DNA of 44,403 nucleotides from contig CALMLJ010000453.1 of assembly GCA_937868025.1 (NCBI GenBank), positions 1 through 44,403 of the forward strand, in the 5' to 3' direction. Position 1 is the first letter of the stretch, and each line of letters begins with the position of its first letter. Positions 15,694 to 24,560 of the stretch are shown here, piece by piece. The DNA is from an uncultured Acidimicrobiaceae bacterium. Lineage in GTDB: Bacteria > Actinomycetota > Acidimicrobiia > Acidimicrobiales > Microtrichaceae. The notes under the pieces were generated by a model that was given only the letters and a program-made list of their open reading frames with translations, ran no database searches and had not been told where the DNA came from. The translations under genes were made by a program, and so were the position numbers.

Positions 15694-16748
15694 GTGTCCC
15701 CTGTCGGCACCTCCGTGGCGACCCTGAGCGAACGGCGATGCTGGACGAAGGCGTTCAGGCGGGCGACGGCGACGAGCGCCTGGGACCGTGGCCCGGTGCC
15801 ACGGCGGATGCGGATGAGCCCGCGGCGCTGATCGGCCCAGTCGGTCTTGTAGTCCTCGCCACCGCGCAGCAGGTCGAACTCGGTGCAACCGGCCTCGATC
15901 GCAGCGCCGATCACGTCGTAGCGGAGCACCGACCCCGAACCCCGGAGCTCGTGCTCGGTCAGCCGGCCCGCTTGGTAGAAGCTCATGCGTCCCCCGACGA
16001 CGAAGTCGGTCTCGATCGCCACGATCTCACCGTCCGCCGACACCAGCTCGTGGAACCGGACCTCGCCCGCGGCTGCCCCCGAGCGCGCCGCGGCGGCGAA
16101 GGAATCCCAGCTCGCCAGGAACCCGGATTCGTCACCCCACCGGCCGTCGTGCAGCTCGTGGAGCGCGCTGAGGGACCGGTCGACGTCGGCCGGCTCGGTG
16201 TCGGGGCCACCCACGACACGGAACGTGACGCCGGCCTTTGCCAGGCGCTTCGCCGTCCGCGTGATCGTGCTGCGCATCCGTCCCTGGCGAGTGGCGAGGT
16301 AGTCCGCCCGATCATCGGGAAGGGCCACGTAGGGCGCCACTTCGAGATCGGTCACCTCACCTCGGCCCGGCACCGCGTCGAGTACCCACGCTGCCGGGCG
16401 AGCCCCGACCAGGTCGACCAGTCGGTCACCCGCCGCCAGCCACGCACGGATCGCGGCCACGACATCGGCCACGCGGGCCGGCGCGGCGACGAGATCGAGG
16501 TGATCGGGTTCGAGTGGACCGGTACCCAGGAACTGCAGCACCTCCACACCCGCCTTCGTCGAGCGCTGCAGCGCGAGACCGCCGACGAGGTCGTCATCGT
16601 CGAACACCAGAACGATCCGAGGGTCACCGGTCGCGACCTCAGCCAACCACCACGAGCGGAGGAACGGCGACGGCAACGGCATCGAGTCGACAAGGGCGTC
16701 CCACGCCGACGCGTGCGCTCCCAGTCGGTCCACCACCGTCGTCTCCAT
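15690..16748 (-). CDS. GNAT-superfamily acyltransferase (CelD/BcsL, FemAB-like)
   Basis: 352 residues from ATG 16748. There are two GNAT-like halves as in the Acetyltransf_6 / CelD-BioF2 family. An N-terminal domain (about 1-120, LRSWWLAEVATGDPRIVLVF) is followed by a C-terminal domain with RMSFYQAGRLTEHELRGSGSVLRYDVIGAAIEAGCTEFDLLRG, the typical acyl-CoA-binding and WG.. region. Relatives modify extracellular polysaccharides or peptidoglycan. Substrate unknown. It overlaps the DUF2085-like gene by four bases and diverges from the acyl-CoA dehydrogenase. Confidence 0.72.
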   Translation of the reverse strand: METTVVDRLGAHASAWDALVDSMPLPSPFLRSWWLAEVATGDPRIVLVFDDDDLVGGLALQRSTKAGVEVLQFLGTGPLEPDHLDLVAAPARVADVVAAIRAWLAAGDRLVDLVGARPAAWVLDAVPGRGEVTDLEVAPYVALPDDRADYLATRQGRMRSTITRTAKRLAKAGVTFRVVGGPDTEPADVDRSLSALHELHDGRWGDESGFLASWDSFAAAARSGAAAGEVRFHELVSADGEIVAIETDFVVGGRMSFYQAGRLTEHELRGSGSVLRYDVIGAAIEAGCTEFDLLRGGEDYKTDWADQRRGLIRIRRGTGPRSQALVAVARLNAFVQHRRSLRVATEVPTGDT

Positions 16749-16800
16749 GCGCCTGACAGTGTGGCAGCAGTTCGGCCGACTCCCTCCCAACGGGGTGCCG

Positions 16801-16806
16801 TAGGGT
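16801..16806 (+). promoter_or_regulatory. Putative -10 box (TAGGGT), leaderless start of the acyl-CoA dehydrogenase gene
   Basis: TAGGGT ends 6 bases before GTG 16813 in the 64-base divergent gap with the GNAT gene. No ribosome binding site is present. Confidence 0.5.
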
Positions 16807-16812
16807 TCGGCC

Positions 16813-17946
16813 GTGGACTTCGAGCTGCCCGTCGACGACGACCCGCGCCGCCTGGCCGTGCGAGCGTGGGTGAGCGCCCATCCCGATCCCACGCCCGTCG
16901 AACTCGCCGACGCCGGCTACTCCGCACCGCACTGGCCCCGGCCCTGGGGCCTCGATGCGGACGCCGAACACCAACTGATCATCAACGAGGAACTCGACCG
17001 CGCCGGCATCGGTCCCGTCGACAACCAGATCGGCATCGGCTGGGCCGGTCCCACCTTGTTGTTCGCCGGCACCGAGGAGCAGAAGCAGCGGTACCTCCGC
17101 CCGATGCTCACGTGCGACGAGTTCTGGTGCCAGCTGTTCAGCGAACCCGAGGCCGGGAGTGACCTCTCCTCGCTCACGACCCGCGCCGTGCTCGACGGCG
17201 ACGAGTGGATCGTCAACGGCCAGAAGGTCTGGTCGACCTGGGCCGAGAAATCGGAGTTCGGCATCCTGCTCGCCCGCACCGACCCCACCGCGCCGAAGCA
17301 CAAGGGCATCTCCTATTTCATCTGTCCGATGGACCAGCCCGGTATCGACATCCGCCCGATCCGGGAGATGTCGGGGGGCCACCACTTCAACGAGGTGTTC
17401 TTCGACGGCGCCCGCGTCCCCGCCGCCAACCTCGTCGGCGCTCCGGGCGACGGATGGCGGCTCGCCCGGGTCACGCTCGGCAACGAGCGCGTCTCGCTGT
17501 CCCACGGCGGCGTCTGCTGGGGCATGGGGCCGACGAGCGACGACTTCTTCGACGCCGTCGCGTCGACCGGCGGGATCGACGACCCGCACCTCCGCCAGCG
17601 CGCCGCCGCGATGTACACCGAGGCGTTCCTCCTCCAACTGCACGACCGGAAGATCCTCAGCCAAACCCTGGCCGGCACCGAGCCGGGTCCGGAGGCGTCT
17701 CTCAAGAAGCTCATGGCCGACGAGCACGGGCAGAAGCTCACCGATCTCGCCGCCGACCTGTGCGGCGCGCAGGGCATGCTCACCGGCGAGGGCCGCTCCG
17801 GACCGTTCGGCGGCGGCGAGCACGAGCAGTGGCCCTGGGCGCAGCTGTTCGCCCGGGCGCTGACCGTCGGAGGCGGCACCACGCAGGTGCAGCGCAACAT
17901 CCTCGCCGAGCGCGTGCTCGGCCTTCCCCGCGACGAGGCACGCTGA
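16813..17946 (+). CDS. Acyl-CoA dehydrogenase
   Basis: 377 residues, usual family length. FAD-dependent enzyme that introduces a 2,3-double bond into an acyl-CoA. Visible: the FAD-site segment CQLFSEPEAGSDLSSL, the beta-domain WIVNGQKVWSTWAEKS, and the C-terminal FAD-contacting GGGTTQVQRNILAERVLGLPR. The chain-length or substrate class cannot be fixed. The dimeric actinobacterial FadE type (steroid or branched acyl-CoA) is plausible. GTG start at 16813 is preceded by a TAGGGT box. It is the first of four co-directional genes with an enoyl-CoA hydratase and a nitroreductase. Confidence 0.9.
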   Translation: MDFELPVDDDPRRLAVRAWVSAHPDPTPVELADAGYSAPHWPRPWGLDADAEHQLIINEELDRAGIGPVDNQIGIGWAGPTLLFAGTEEQKQRYLRPMLTCDEFWCQLFSEPEAGSDLSSLTTRAVLDGDEWIVNGQKVWSTWAEKSEFGILLARTDPTAPKHKGISYFICPMDQPGIDIRPIREMSGGHHFNEVFFDGARVPAANLVGAPGDGWRLARVTLGNERVSLSHGGVCWGMGPTSDDFFDAVASTGGIDDPHLRQRAAAMYTEAFLLQLHDRKILSQTLAGTEPGPEASLKKLMADEHGQKLTDLAADLCGAQGMLTGEGRSGPFGGGEHEQWPWAQLFARALTVGGGTTQVQRNILAERVLGLPRDEAR

Positions 17947-17962
17947 TGATCGGCTCCCCCAC

Positions 17963-18766
17963 ATGATCGACACCGCCGGCTACTCGACCCTGCACTTCGA
18001 GCTGTTGGACGACGACACGATCCTCCGCATCACGATCGACCGACCCGATTCCGCCGTGAACGCGGTCGACGAAGCGCTCCACCACGATCTCACCCGCGTG
18101 TTCGGGGCGCTGCGCAGCGAACGCGAACTGCGCGCCATCGTGCTGACCGGATCCGGCGGCGCGTTCAGCGCCGGCGGCGACTTCGACTGGTTTCCCACAC
18201 TCCGCACGCCGGAGCGACTCGCAGCCCTCCGCGTCGGCGCCAAGACGATGATCTGGGACCTCCTCGATATCGAGGTGCCGATCATCGCGGCGATCGGCGG
18301 ACCGGCGATCGGTCTCGGCGCGTCGATCGCGCTGCTCTGCGATGTCATCGTCGCCGCGGACGGGGTCCGCATCGCCGACCCCCACGTGAAGGTCGGCCTG
18401 GTCGCCGGCGACGGTGGGGCGGTCATCTGGCCCCTCGTCCTCGGCCCGGCGCTCGCGAAGGAGTACCTCCTGACGGGCAAGCCGCTCCTCGCCGAGGACG
18501 CGGCCCGGCTCGGTCTCGTGAACCACGTCGTGCCTGTCGGCGAGCTCGCGGCGACGGCGCTCGACCTCGCCCGGCAGATCGCGGCGAACCCGCCGTTGGC
18601 CGTCCGCTACACGAAGGCTGCCGTCAACAAGGGCATCCGTGAGCGTATGGAAACGCTGTTCGACTACGCGTCGGCGCTCGAGCTGTCCACGTTCCTGAGC
18701 GACGACCACGCCGAGGCGGTCGCGGCCGCGGTCGAACGCCGGCCGCCCCACTTCACGGGCCACTGA
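17963..18766 (+). CDS. Enoyl-CoA hydratase/isomerase family (crotonase) protein
   Basis: 267 residues. Crotonase fold with the oxyanion-hole motif SGGAFSAGGDF and the second one, AIGGPAIGLGASIALLCD. Of the two catalytic glutamates of classical hydratases, the first position is His here (DPHVKVG instead of xPExxxG). The second, in AKEYLL, is kept. The reaction may therefore differ from simple hydration (isomerase, C-C lyase or decarboxylase are options). It sits 16 bases after the acyl-CoA dehydrogenase gene, so it likely acts next in the same acyl-CoA degradation route. Confidence 0.85.
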   Translation: MIDTAGYSTLHFELLDDDTILRITIDRPDSAVNAVDEALHHDLTRVFGALRSERELRAIVLTGSGGAFSAGGDFDWFPTLRTPERLAALRVGAKTMIWDLLDIEVPIIAAIGGPAIGLGASIALLCDVIVAADGVRIADPHVKVGLVAGDGGAVIWPLVLGPALAKEYLLTGKPLLAEDAARLGLVNHVVPVGELAATALDLARQIAANPPLAVRYTKAAVNKGIRERMETLFDYASALELSTFLSDDHAEAVAAAVERRPPHFTGH

Positions 18767-18778
18767 CGAAGGAGCGCG

Positions 18779-19462
18779 ATGACCGACCTCGACCCACCCC
18801 CGATCGACCTGCTCGACGGGATCATGACCACCCGGGCCCTCCGTCGATACACCGACGAACCCGTCTCCGACGACGACCTCTGGACGATCCTGCGCGCCGC
18901 CCAGCAGGGCCCGTCGGGCGGCAACATCCAGCCGTGGCAGTTCGTGGTCGTGACCGACGACGAGCCGAAGGCCAAGCTCGGCGAGCTCTATCGCAGCTCC
19001 TACTACCGGTACGAAGCGGCGATGCTCGCGATGAGCCCTCCTCGGCGTCCCGAGGACGAACCGTCGTGGCAGCGGACCATCGCGGCGTCCCGACACCTGG
19101 CGGACCACTTCGGCGAGGCGCCGGCGATCATCGGCGCGGCGATGGCCGACATCTCGATGGACGTCGTCGACGAGGACGGGGTGATGGACGTGGGCACCCC
19201 GTACGCGTCGGTGTATCCGGCGCTGCAGAACCTGATGCTCGCGGCCCGCGCCCTCGGTCTCGGCACGGCGCTCACGACGGTCTTCCGCATTCGCCACGAC
19301 GAGGTGCGCGCCGTGCTGGGCGTGCCGGATCGTTTCCAGGTCGTCGCCCTGATCCCGGTCGGCCACCCGGTCGGATTGTTCGGACGTGCCCGGCGGCGCC
19401 CCGTCGAGAAGGTCACCCACTGGAACACGTGGGGCGAGCGGCGGGAGCCCCCGACCCCATGA
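18779..19462 (+). CDS. Nitroreductase family flavoprotein
   Basis: 227 residues, FMN-dependent nitroreductase fold. The N-terminal TTRALRRYTDEPV and QGPSGGNIQPWQFVVV supply FMN contacts. ASVYPALQNLMLAARALGLGTAL is the conserved dimer and FMN helix, and VALIPVGHP ends the core. ATG 18779 has a strong ribosome binding site (GAAGGAG). It lies 12 bases after the crotonase-family gene. The oxidised or reduced substrate is unknown; in catabolic clusters such proteins often act on enones or nitro compounds. Confidence 0.85.
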   Translation: MTDLDPPPIDLLDGIMTTRALRRYTDEPVSDDDLWTILRAAQQGPSGGNIQPWQFVVVTDDEPKAKLGELYRSSYYRYEAAMLAMSPPRRPEDEPSWQRTIAASRHLADHFGEAPAIIGAAMADISMDVVDEDGVMDVGTPYASVYPALQNLMLAARALGLGTALTTVFRIRHDEVRAVLGVPDRFQVVALIPVGHPVGLFGRARRRPVEKVTHWNTWGERREPPTP

Positions 19463-20157
19463 CCAACCCGAGACGGCTCGACCCCGAAGCCGTGTCCGCC
19501 ACCGCCGAGCGCCTGTACCTGCGAGTGCAGGAACGGTTCCCCGACCGTGGCATCAGCCGTCTCGCGAATGAACTGGTAACGATCGCGGAGGAAACACGGG
19601 CCCGTGTCGGCGACCTCCGGCGCCCCCGCCGAGCCCTTCGCGCCGGCATCGCGTTCGCCGCGGCGTTGGTGCTCACCGCCATCGTCGTGGCGGCGACGCA
19701 GGTGGACTCGGGTGCCCGCGTCGGCGGGGTCAACGACTTCGTCGGTTTCGTCGAGAGCTTGATCCAGGACGTGGTGTTCCTCGGCCTCGGCGCAGCGTTC
19801 CTCTTCGGTATCGAGGGCCGCCTGAAACGAAGGACGGCGCTGGCCGGGTTGCACGATCTGCGGAGCTTCGCCCACGTCATCGACATGCACCAGCTCACGA
19901 AGGACCCGGAGTTCGTCATCAGCGACCTCCAGCCGACCAGCCACTCCCCGGACCGGATCGACGACCGGGTGCTGCTCGGCCGGTATCTCGAGTACTGCAG
20001 CGAGATGCTGGCGCTCACGAGCAAGCTCGCCGCGTCCTACGCGTTCGACAACAGCGACGCCGTGGTGCTGGGCGCAATTCGCGAGATCCAAGAGCTCGTC
20101 GGTCTCCTGTCAGGAAAGATCTGGCAGAAGCGCGTCATCCTCGACACCGCGAGCTGA
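19459..20157 (+). CDS. Hypothetical membrane protein with two helices
   Basis: 232 residues from ATG 19459, overlapping the nitroreductase stop by four bases (ATGA). The N-terminal ~50 residues are soluble and charged. Two hydrophobic helices (about 64-80 and 100-118) are separated by a short loop. The C-terminal ~110 residues are soluble, mostly helical, and end with an amphipathic stretch (GAIREIQELVGLLSGKIWQKRVIL). I do not recognise the family. Translational coupling suggests a link with the preceding catabolic genes, but it may only be carried along. Confidence 0.65.
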   Translation: MTNPRRLDPEAVSATAERLYLRVQERFPDRGISRLANELVTIAEETRARVGDLRRPRRALRAGIAFAAALVLTAIVVAATQVDSGARVGGVNDFVGFVESLIQDVVFLGLGAAFLFGIEGRLKRRTALAGLHDLRSFAHVIDMHQLTKDPEFVISDLQPTSHSPDRIDDRVLLGRYLEYCSEMLALTSKLAASYAFDNSDAVVLGAIREIQELVGLLSGKIWQKRVILDTAS

Positions 20158-20207
20158 ACCCGCCCGGCGGAACGGCGGAGTGGTCCACCCTCCAAGCTCA
20201 ACGGGGA

Positions 20208-21317
20208 TCAGAGGTCGAGCAGCTCCACCGGCAGCCCGAGCAGCACGCGTCCGACCGGTTCGTAGGTCACCGGCGACACCATCAGGTGCTGCGTGACGAC
20301 GTTGGCGTCGCGGAGGATGCGAGCGAGCGCCGAGTCGTTTCGAACCGCCGTGCCACCCGCGAGCGTGAAGGCCGATCGCACCACCTCGACAGCGGTGTGC
20401 GCCGCGTGGGTCGCCGCCAGCCGCAGGTTGGCCCGCTGATCGATGGTCGGCGGGTGACCGTCGACCGCGGAGGTCCACGCCTCGTCGATCGCCTCGAGCA
20501 CATACGCCCGCGCCGACCGCAGCTGGGCCGTCGAGCGGGCCACCTCGGCCTGAACGGTGCCGCGCTCGGCGAGCTTGCGTCGTTGCAGGGACGGGGTCTT
20601 CGCCCCGGCCAGCTCGGCGAGGGCATCGAGCGCTGCGGCCCCCAGGCCGAGCGACACCGAGGCGATGCCGAGCGCCAACAGACCGAACAGCGGGAACTGG
20701 TACAGCGGGCCAGGTTCCACGGGCGACCCGCCCAGGAGATCGACCGACCGCCCGACCGGAACGAGCGCGTCGGTGACCGACCAGTCGTGACTGCCCGTGC
20801 CGCGCAGGCCGACGACATCCCAGTTCTCGATGATCGTGACGTCGGCAATCGGCACGTACAACAAGCGGAACACCCCGTCGTCGCACACGGCGCCGCCCGC
20901 CATCCACGTGCAGTTCTGCGAGCCGCTCCCCCACGGCCAGGTGCCGCTCAGTCGCCACTGGTCGCCCTCGCGGGTCGCCCGGCCGAGCGGCGCGTACGCC
21001 CCGCCCCACACTCCGAGCGGGTCGCCGAACACCTCGGCGGCGTCGGCCGCCGGGAGCCACCCCGACATCGCTGCGGTCGTGGACGCGATCATCACGCACC
21101 AACCGGCCGACCCATCGGCCGCCGACACTCGCTCGATCGACTCGACGAGTGCCCGGGGGTGCGACTCGCCGCCACCGAGGGAAGCCGGTACCAACTGTCG
21201 GAACAGGCCCGCCTCGGCGAACGTGCGGGCCAGGTCGGCGGGCAGACGACCGGCGGTCTCGATCTCGTCGGCGCGAGCCGCGACGGTGGCCACGAGCGAG
21301 TCGGTCACCTCCGTCAT
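20208..21317 (-). CDS. Acyl-CoA-dehydrogenase-fold flavoprotein (flavin-dependent hydroxylase/monooxygenase type)
   Basis: 369 residues. It begins like acyl-CoA dehydrogenases (ADLARTFAEAGLFRQLVPASLGG) and has the WCVMIASTTAAM and DWSVTDALVPVGRSVDL regions. The C-terminal half matches the group containing DszC, HsaA and p-hydroxyphenylacetate hydroxylase oxygenase components (THAAHTAVEVVRSAFTLAGGTAVR). Those use reduced flavin and O2 rather than acyl-CoA; HsaA-like ring hydroxylation is one option. It is encoded immediately after a nitroreductase gene with a four-base overlap, and that partner might supply the reduced flavin. The exact substrate is unknown. Confidence 0.75.
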   Translation of the reverse strand: MTEVTDSLVATVAARADEIETAGRLPADLARTFAEAGLFRQLVPASLGGGESHPRALVESIERVSAADGSAGWCVMIASTTAAMSGWLPAADAAEVFGDPLGVWGGAYAPLGRATREGDQWRLSGTWPWGSGSQNCTWMAGGAVCDDGVFRLLYVPIADVTIIENWDVVGLRGTGSHDWSVTDALVPVGRSVDLLGGSPVEPGPLYQFPLFGLLALGIASVSLGLGAAALDALAELAGAKTPSLQRRKLAERGTVQAEVARSTAQLRSARAYVLEAIDEAWTSAVDGHPPTIDQRANLRLAATHAAHTAVEVVRSAFTLAGGTAVRNDSALARILRDANVVTQHLMVSPVTYEPVGRVLLGLPVELLDL

Positions 21318-22027
21318 GTCGACGCCGAGCCCTTCCACGGCTGGTTGCCGAACCGGTCGAGGTGGGTGACGTCGCCGACCGGGCGACGGGTGGTGGGGCC
21401 GTAACGGCCTTGCGGCCAGCCGAGCGGCACGATGCACGCGGGCATCACCGAGATCGGCAGCCCGAGTATCTTCCGCGCCGACGTGGACGACCACAGGGGC
21501 AGCGTGATGAGCGAGGCCCCCAGCCCGACCGAACGGGCCGCGAGCAGCAGGTTCTGCACCGACGGGTAGATGGAGCCGTAGTACGACGACGGAGCGAACG
21601 GCGGCATCGGGACGAAGGGCGCGTGGTTGCCCTTGAGACACGGCACGACGAGCACCGGGATTTCCTCGAAGTGATCGACCTGCCACTGCACCGCGTCGAG
21701 CACCTTGAGCATCGACGGGTTGCCCTTGCTGACGCGACGACCGATCCCCCCGTAGATCGACCACGACTGCCGGTACCGCTTGGCGAACTTCGCCTTCGTC
21801 GCCGCGTCCTTCACCACGACGAACTCCCAGTTCTGACCGTTCGAGCCGGTCGGGGCACGCAGCGCGAGCTCGATGAGGTGCACCACCAGGTCGTCGTCGA
21901 CGGGATCGGGCAGCACGCGACGGACCGCCCGTTGGGTCATCATCGCCTCGTCGAGCGGCATCGACAGGCGCTCACGCACCGCTTCCAGGGTCCGCTCGCC
22001 CTCGGGCGCTCGCTCGTTGACCGTCAT
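21314..22027 (-). CDS. Nitroreductase family flavoprotein (second copy)
   Basis: 237 residues from ATG 22027, which has a clear AGGAG ribosome binding site; a longer start at 22081 would add a non-conserved leader. FMN-site residues are in TQRAVRRVLPDPV and RAPTGSNGQNWEFVVV. The dimer helix is SIYPSVQNLLLAARSVGLGASL. It is only distantly similar to the nitroreductase at 18779 and has an insertion around 95-140. The stop overlaps the downstream flavoprotein start (ATGA), so a two-gene flavin-linked unit is likely. Confidence 0.84.
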   Translation of the reverse strand: MTVNERAPEGERTLEAVRERLSMPLDEAMMTQRAVRRVLPDPVDDDLVVHLIELALRAPTGSNGQNWEFVVVKDAATKAKFAKRYRQSWSIYGGIGRRVSKGNPSMLKVLDAVQWQVDHFEEIPVLVVPCLKGNHAPFVPMPPFAPSSYYGSIYPSVQNLLLAARSVGLGASLITLPLWSSTSARKILGLPISVMPACIVPLGWPQGRYGPTTRRPVGDVTHLDRFGNQPWKGSAST

Positions 22028-22104
22028 CGTCGACTCCTGTCCCGGGCGGACCGGCGAACGCCCGGTGGTCGTCCCCCGCACCCAGAGGTGAGAAACTAGC
22101 GGCC

Positions 22105-23499
22105 GTGTCCGCCCGCAGCCGCTACCGCGCCAGCCGGATCGTCTCCGGAGCGACGCGCTGGGCGTTGGCCCGCGACCCCGACCGTCACGAGGCAGCGCTC
22201 GACCCCCGTCACGTGGGCTGGATCGCCAGTGTCTGGGCCACGATCAAGCTCGGCATCGTGGGCATCCTGACGCCGATCTGGGCCCCGGCGATCATGGTGC
22301 GGGCCGCCACCAACAACCGGCGGGCGCAACGGCTCACGGCGGAGTTCCCCCAGCAGATGCGCGCCATCGCCGCCGGTCGCACCCCCGCGCCACCGTCCAA
22401 CCGCGTGCTCGACATCCCTGCCGACGTTCGTCTCGCCGTCTTCTCCGACCTCCACCGGTGTGTCCCCGGTCGCCTCGACTGGCCCGCCCGGCAACGCACC
22501 AAACACCTCTACGAGCTGATCCTCGACTACTACGCCGACGACGACTGGAGTCTGTGCGAGAACGGCGACATCGAGGACTACTGGATCGTCGGCGGCTCGA
22601 CGTACGGTGCCGTCTACGACCTGCTCCGCATGCTCGGCGCGGCGATGGCCCGGTACAGCCACACTGCGCTCCTCACCGAGACGTACAAGACCCACCTCGA
22701 TCAGATCGTGGGCAACAACTCTGGCATCTACCGACGGATCCGCGACCACTTCGTTCACGGCGGCCGCTACTTCCGCACGGTCGGCAACCACGACAACCCG
22801 AACAACCGGCCGATGGTCGCCGACCGTCTACGCGAGCACCTGGGCACCTTTCCGCTCGCCGACTACTTCGCCCTGCGCACCCCAACTGGGCAGCTGCTCG
22901 CCGTGATCTGCCACGGCCACCACACCGACGGCTGGAACGCCCCCGGGCGCGACAACCTCGGGAAGCTGTCTGCCTGGATCGCGAACACGCTCATCGACGT
23001 GCCCCGTCTCGAGACCCCCGAAGGGCTGCCCCCGGCCGGGGCCGAGGAACAGATGCTCGCGGGCGAGATCCCCGATCGGCTCATCGCCGTGAACCCGACG
23101 TTCGGCGCCAACTCGTCCTACGACTCCCTCGACGAGGAGCTGCTGTGCGAGGCCGTCCGCACGGCCGGCCTCGACGACCTCTGGTTGATCCTCGGCCACA
23201 CCCACTTCCCGGTGTCGGCGCCGGTCTCCCGGACGGGCCAACGCTGGGATCGGTACGTGAACTCCGGAAGCGGCGTCACCGACGGCGTCATCACGGCGAT
23301 CGAGTGGGATGGCACCGCGACCGCCGACGGCGGCGACCCGCAGGTCCGACTCGTCGGCTGGGCGATGGCCGGCAAGGACACCCCTCCGGAGGCGATCGTC
23401 ATCACCCCGAGCGGTCAGCGTCTCGCCCGGTACGTGCTCGAGCCCGACGGTGACCGCCTGCTGCCGTCACTCCACGTGCCCCTGAGTTCGGACGTCTGA
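22105..23499 (+). CDS. Metallophosphoesterase (calcineurin-like)
   Basis: 464 residues. The metallophosphatase motifs are in order: SDLH, ENGDIED (GDxxD), GNHDN, CHGHH and GHTHFP, giving a di-metal site. An N-terminal region of about 110 residues precedes them and contains one hydrophobic helix (about 38-62, WIASVWATIKLGIVGILTPIWA), so the enzyme may be membrane-attached. Large inserts between the motifs make it longer than small UDP-sugar hydrolases. The substrate is unknown. GTG 22105 was chosen because it follows directly on the 77-base gap with the divergent nitroreductase gene. Confidence 0.8.
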   Translation: MSARSRYRASRIVSGATRWALARDPDRHEAALDPRHVGWIASVWATIKLGIVGILTPIWAPAIMVRAATNNRRAQRLTAEFPQQMRAIAAGRTPAPPSNRVLDIPADVRLAVFSDLHRCVPGRLDWPARQRTKHLYELILDYYADDDWSLCENGDIEDYWIVGGSTYGAVYDLLRMLGAAMARYSHTALLTETYKTHLDQIVGNNSGIYRRIRDHFVHGGRYFRTVGNHDNPNNRPMVADRLREHLGTFPLADYFALRTPTGQLLAVICHGHHTDGWNAPGRDNLGKLSAWIANTLIDVPRLETPEGLPPAGAEEQMLAGEIPDRLIAVNPTFGANSSYDSLDEELLCEAVRTAGLDDLWLILGHTHFPVSAPVSRTGQRWDRYVNSGSGVTDGVITAIEWDGTATADGGDPQVRLVGWAMAGKDTPPEAIVITPSGQRLARYVLEPDGDRLLPSLHVPLSSDV

Positions 23500-23511
23500 G
23501 CCCGACCCCCG

Positions 23512-23955
23512 CTACCGACCGGTGTGGCCGAACCCGCCCTCGCCGCGCTCGGAGGCGTCGAGTTCATCGACCTCGACGAACACCGGCTCGACGACCGCTT
23601 GGATGACGAGCTGCGCGATGCGCTCGCCGCGGGTGATCTCGAACGCGTCGGTGGGGTCGGTGTTGATCAGGAGCACCTTCAGCTCACCCCGGTAGCCGCT
23701 GTCGATGAGACCGGGCGTGTTGAGACAGGTGACGCCGTGCTTGAGCGCCAGGCCGCTGCGGGGCTGCACGAAGCCGGCGTAACCCGCCGGAATCGCGACC
23801 GCGATGCCGGTGGGCACGAGGGCGCGGTGGCCGCCGGGCGGGATGGTGACGTCGATCGAGGAGCGGAGGTCGACGCCGGCGTCACCGGGCTTCGCCACCC
23901 GTGGGAGCTCGAGGGTCTGGTCGGTCGGATCGGTGCGTCGGATCGGTATCTCCAC
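23512..23955 (-). CDS. dut: dUTP diphosphatase
   Basis: 147 residues, trimeric dUTPase. It hydrolyses dUTP to dUMP and PPi, keeping uracil out of DNA and feeding thymidylate synthesis. All five motifs are visible: [38 protein letters not shown] and the C-terminal lid [14 protein letters not shown] start at 23955, with a TAGGTT box 8 bases upstream. Divergent from orn. Confidence 0.95.
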   Translation of the reverse strand: MEIPIRRTDPTDQTLELPRVAKPGDAGVDLRSSIDVTIPPGGHRALVPTGIAVAIPAGYAGFVQPRSGLALKHGVTCLNTPGLIDSGYRGELKVLLINTDPTDAFEITRGERIAQLVIQAVVEPVFVEVDELDASERGEGGFGHTGR

Positions 23956-23963
23956 GGGGGCGA

Positions 23964-23969
23964 AACCTA
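23964..23969 (-). promoter_or_regulatory. Putative -10 box (TAGGTT), leaderless start of dut
   Basis: On the minus strand TAGGTT ends 8 bases before GTG 23955. The dut-orn gap is only 44 bases, so both promoters must be packed here. Confidence 0.45.
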
Positions 23970-23986
23970 CCGTGGCCCGACGCCGG

Positions 23987-23992
23987 TACGCT
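23987..23992 (+). promoter_or_regulatory. Putative -10 box (TACGCT), leaderless start of orn
   Basis: TACGCT ends 7 bases before ATG 24000, with no Shine-Dalgarno sequence. The same hexamer precedes yaaA. Confidence 0.5.
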
Positions 23993-23999
23993 CAACCGG

Positions 24000-24560
24000 A
24001 TGTTGGTGTGGATGGATCTCGAGATGACCGGCCTCGACTCGCGGACCGACGTCATCGTCGAGATCGCGACCCTGGTCACCGACGACGACCTCAACATCGT
24101 CGCTGAGGGTCCGGACCTGGTCGTCCATCAACCGCCGGAGGCCCTGGCCAACATGGACAAGGTCGTCGTCGACATGCACACCAGCTCGGGCCTGCTCGAC
24201 CAGATCGCCGCGTCGACCATCACGCTCGAGGAGGCCGGCGCCCAGACGCTCGCGTTCATCAAGCAGCACGTCGGAACCGCCGGCACCGTTCCGCTCTGTG
24301 GCAACTCGATCGGCATGGATCGCCGCTTCCTCGCCGCGTATCTGCCCGAGATCGAGGAGTGGCTGCACTACCGATCCATCGACGTGTCGACGCTGAAGGA
24401 GCTCGGCCGCCGCTGGTATCCCGAGGCGTTGGCGGCGGCACCGCGCAAGGCAACGTCACACCGCGCCATGGACGACATCCGCGAGAGCGTCGCCGAGCTG
24501 GCGTACTGGCGGTCGACGCTGTTCCGGGCCACCGACGCTCCGGGAACGCCGTCGGCGTGA
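24000..24560 (+). CDS. orn: Oligoribonuclease
   Basis: 186 residues; DEDDh 3'-5' exoribonuclease that degrades 2-5 nt RNAs and pGpG. The catalytic acids are in [10 protein letters not shown] (Asp, Glu), [11 protein letters not shown] (Asp) and HRAMDDI (His, Asp). The length matches the family. ATG 24000 is the natural start ([11 protein letters not shown]). The stop overlaps the GTG of the MBL hydrolase by four bases, so the two are co-translated. Confidence 0.95.
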   Translation: MLVWMDLEMTGLDSRTDVIVEIATLVTDDDLNIVAEGPDLVVHQPPEALANMDKVVVDMHTSSGLLDQIAASTITLEEAGAQTLAFIKQHVGTAGTVPLCGNSIGMDRRFLAAYLPEIEEWLHYRSIDVSTLKELGRRWYPEALAAAPRKATSHRAMDDIRESVAELAYWRSTLFRATDAPGTPSA

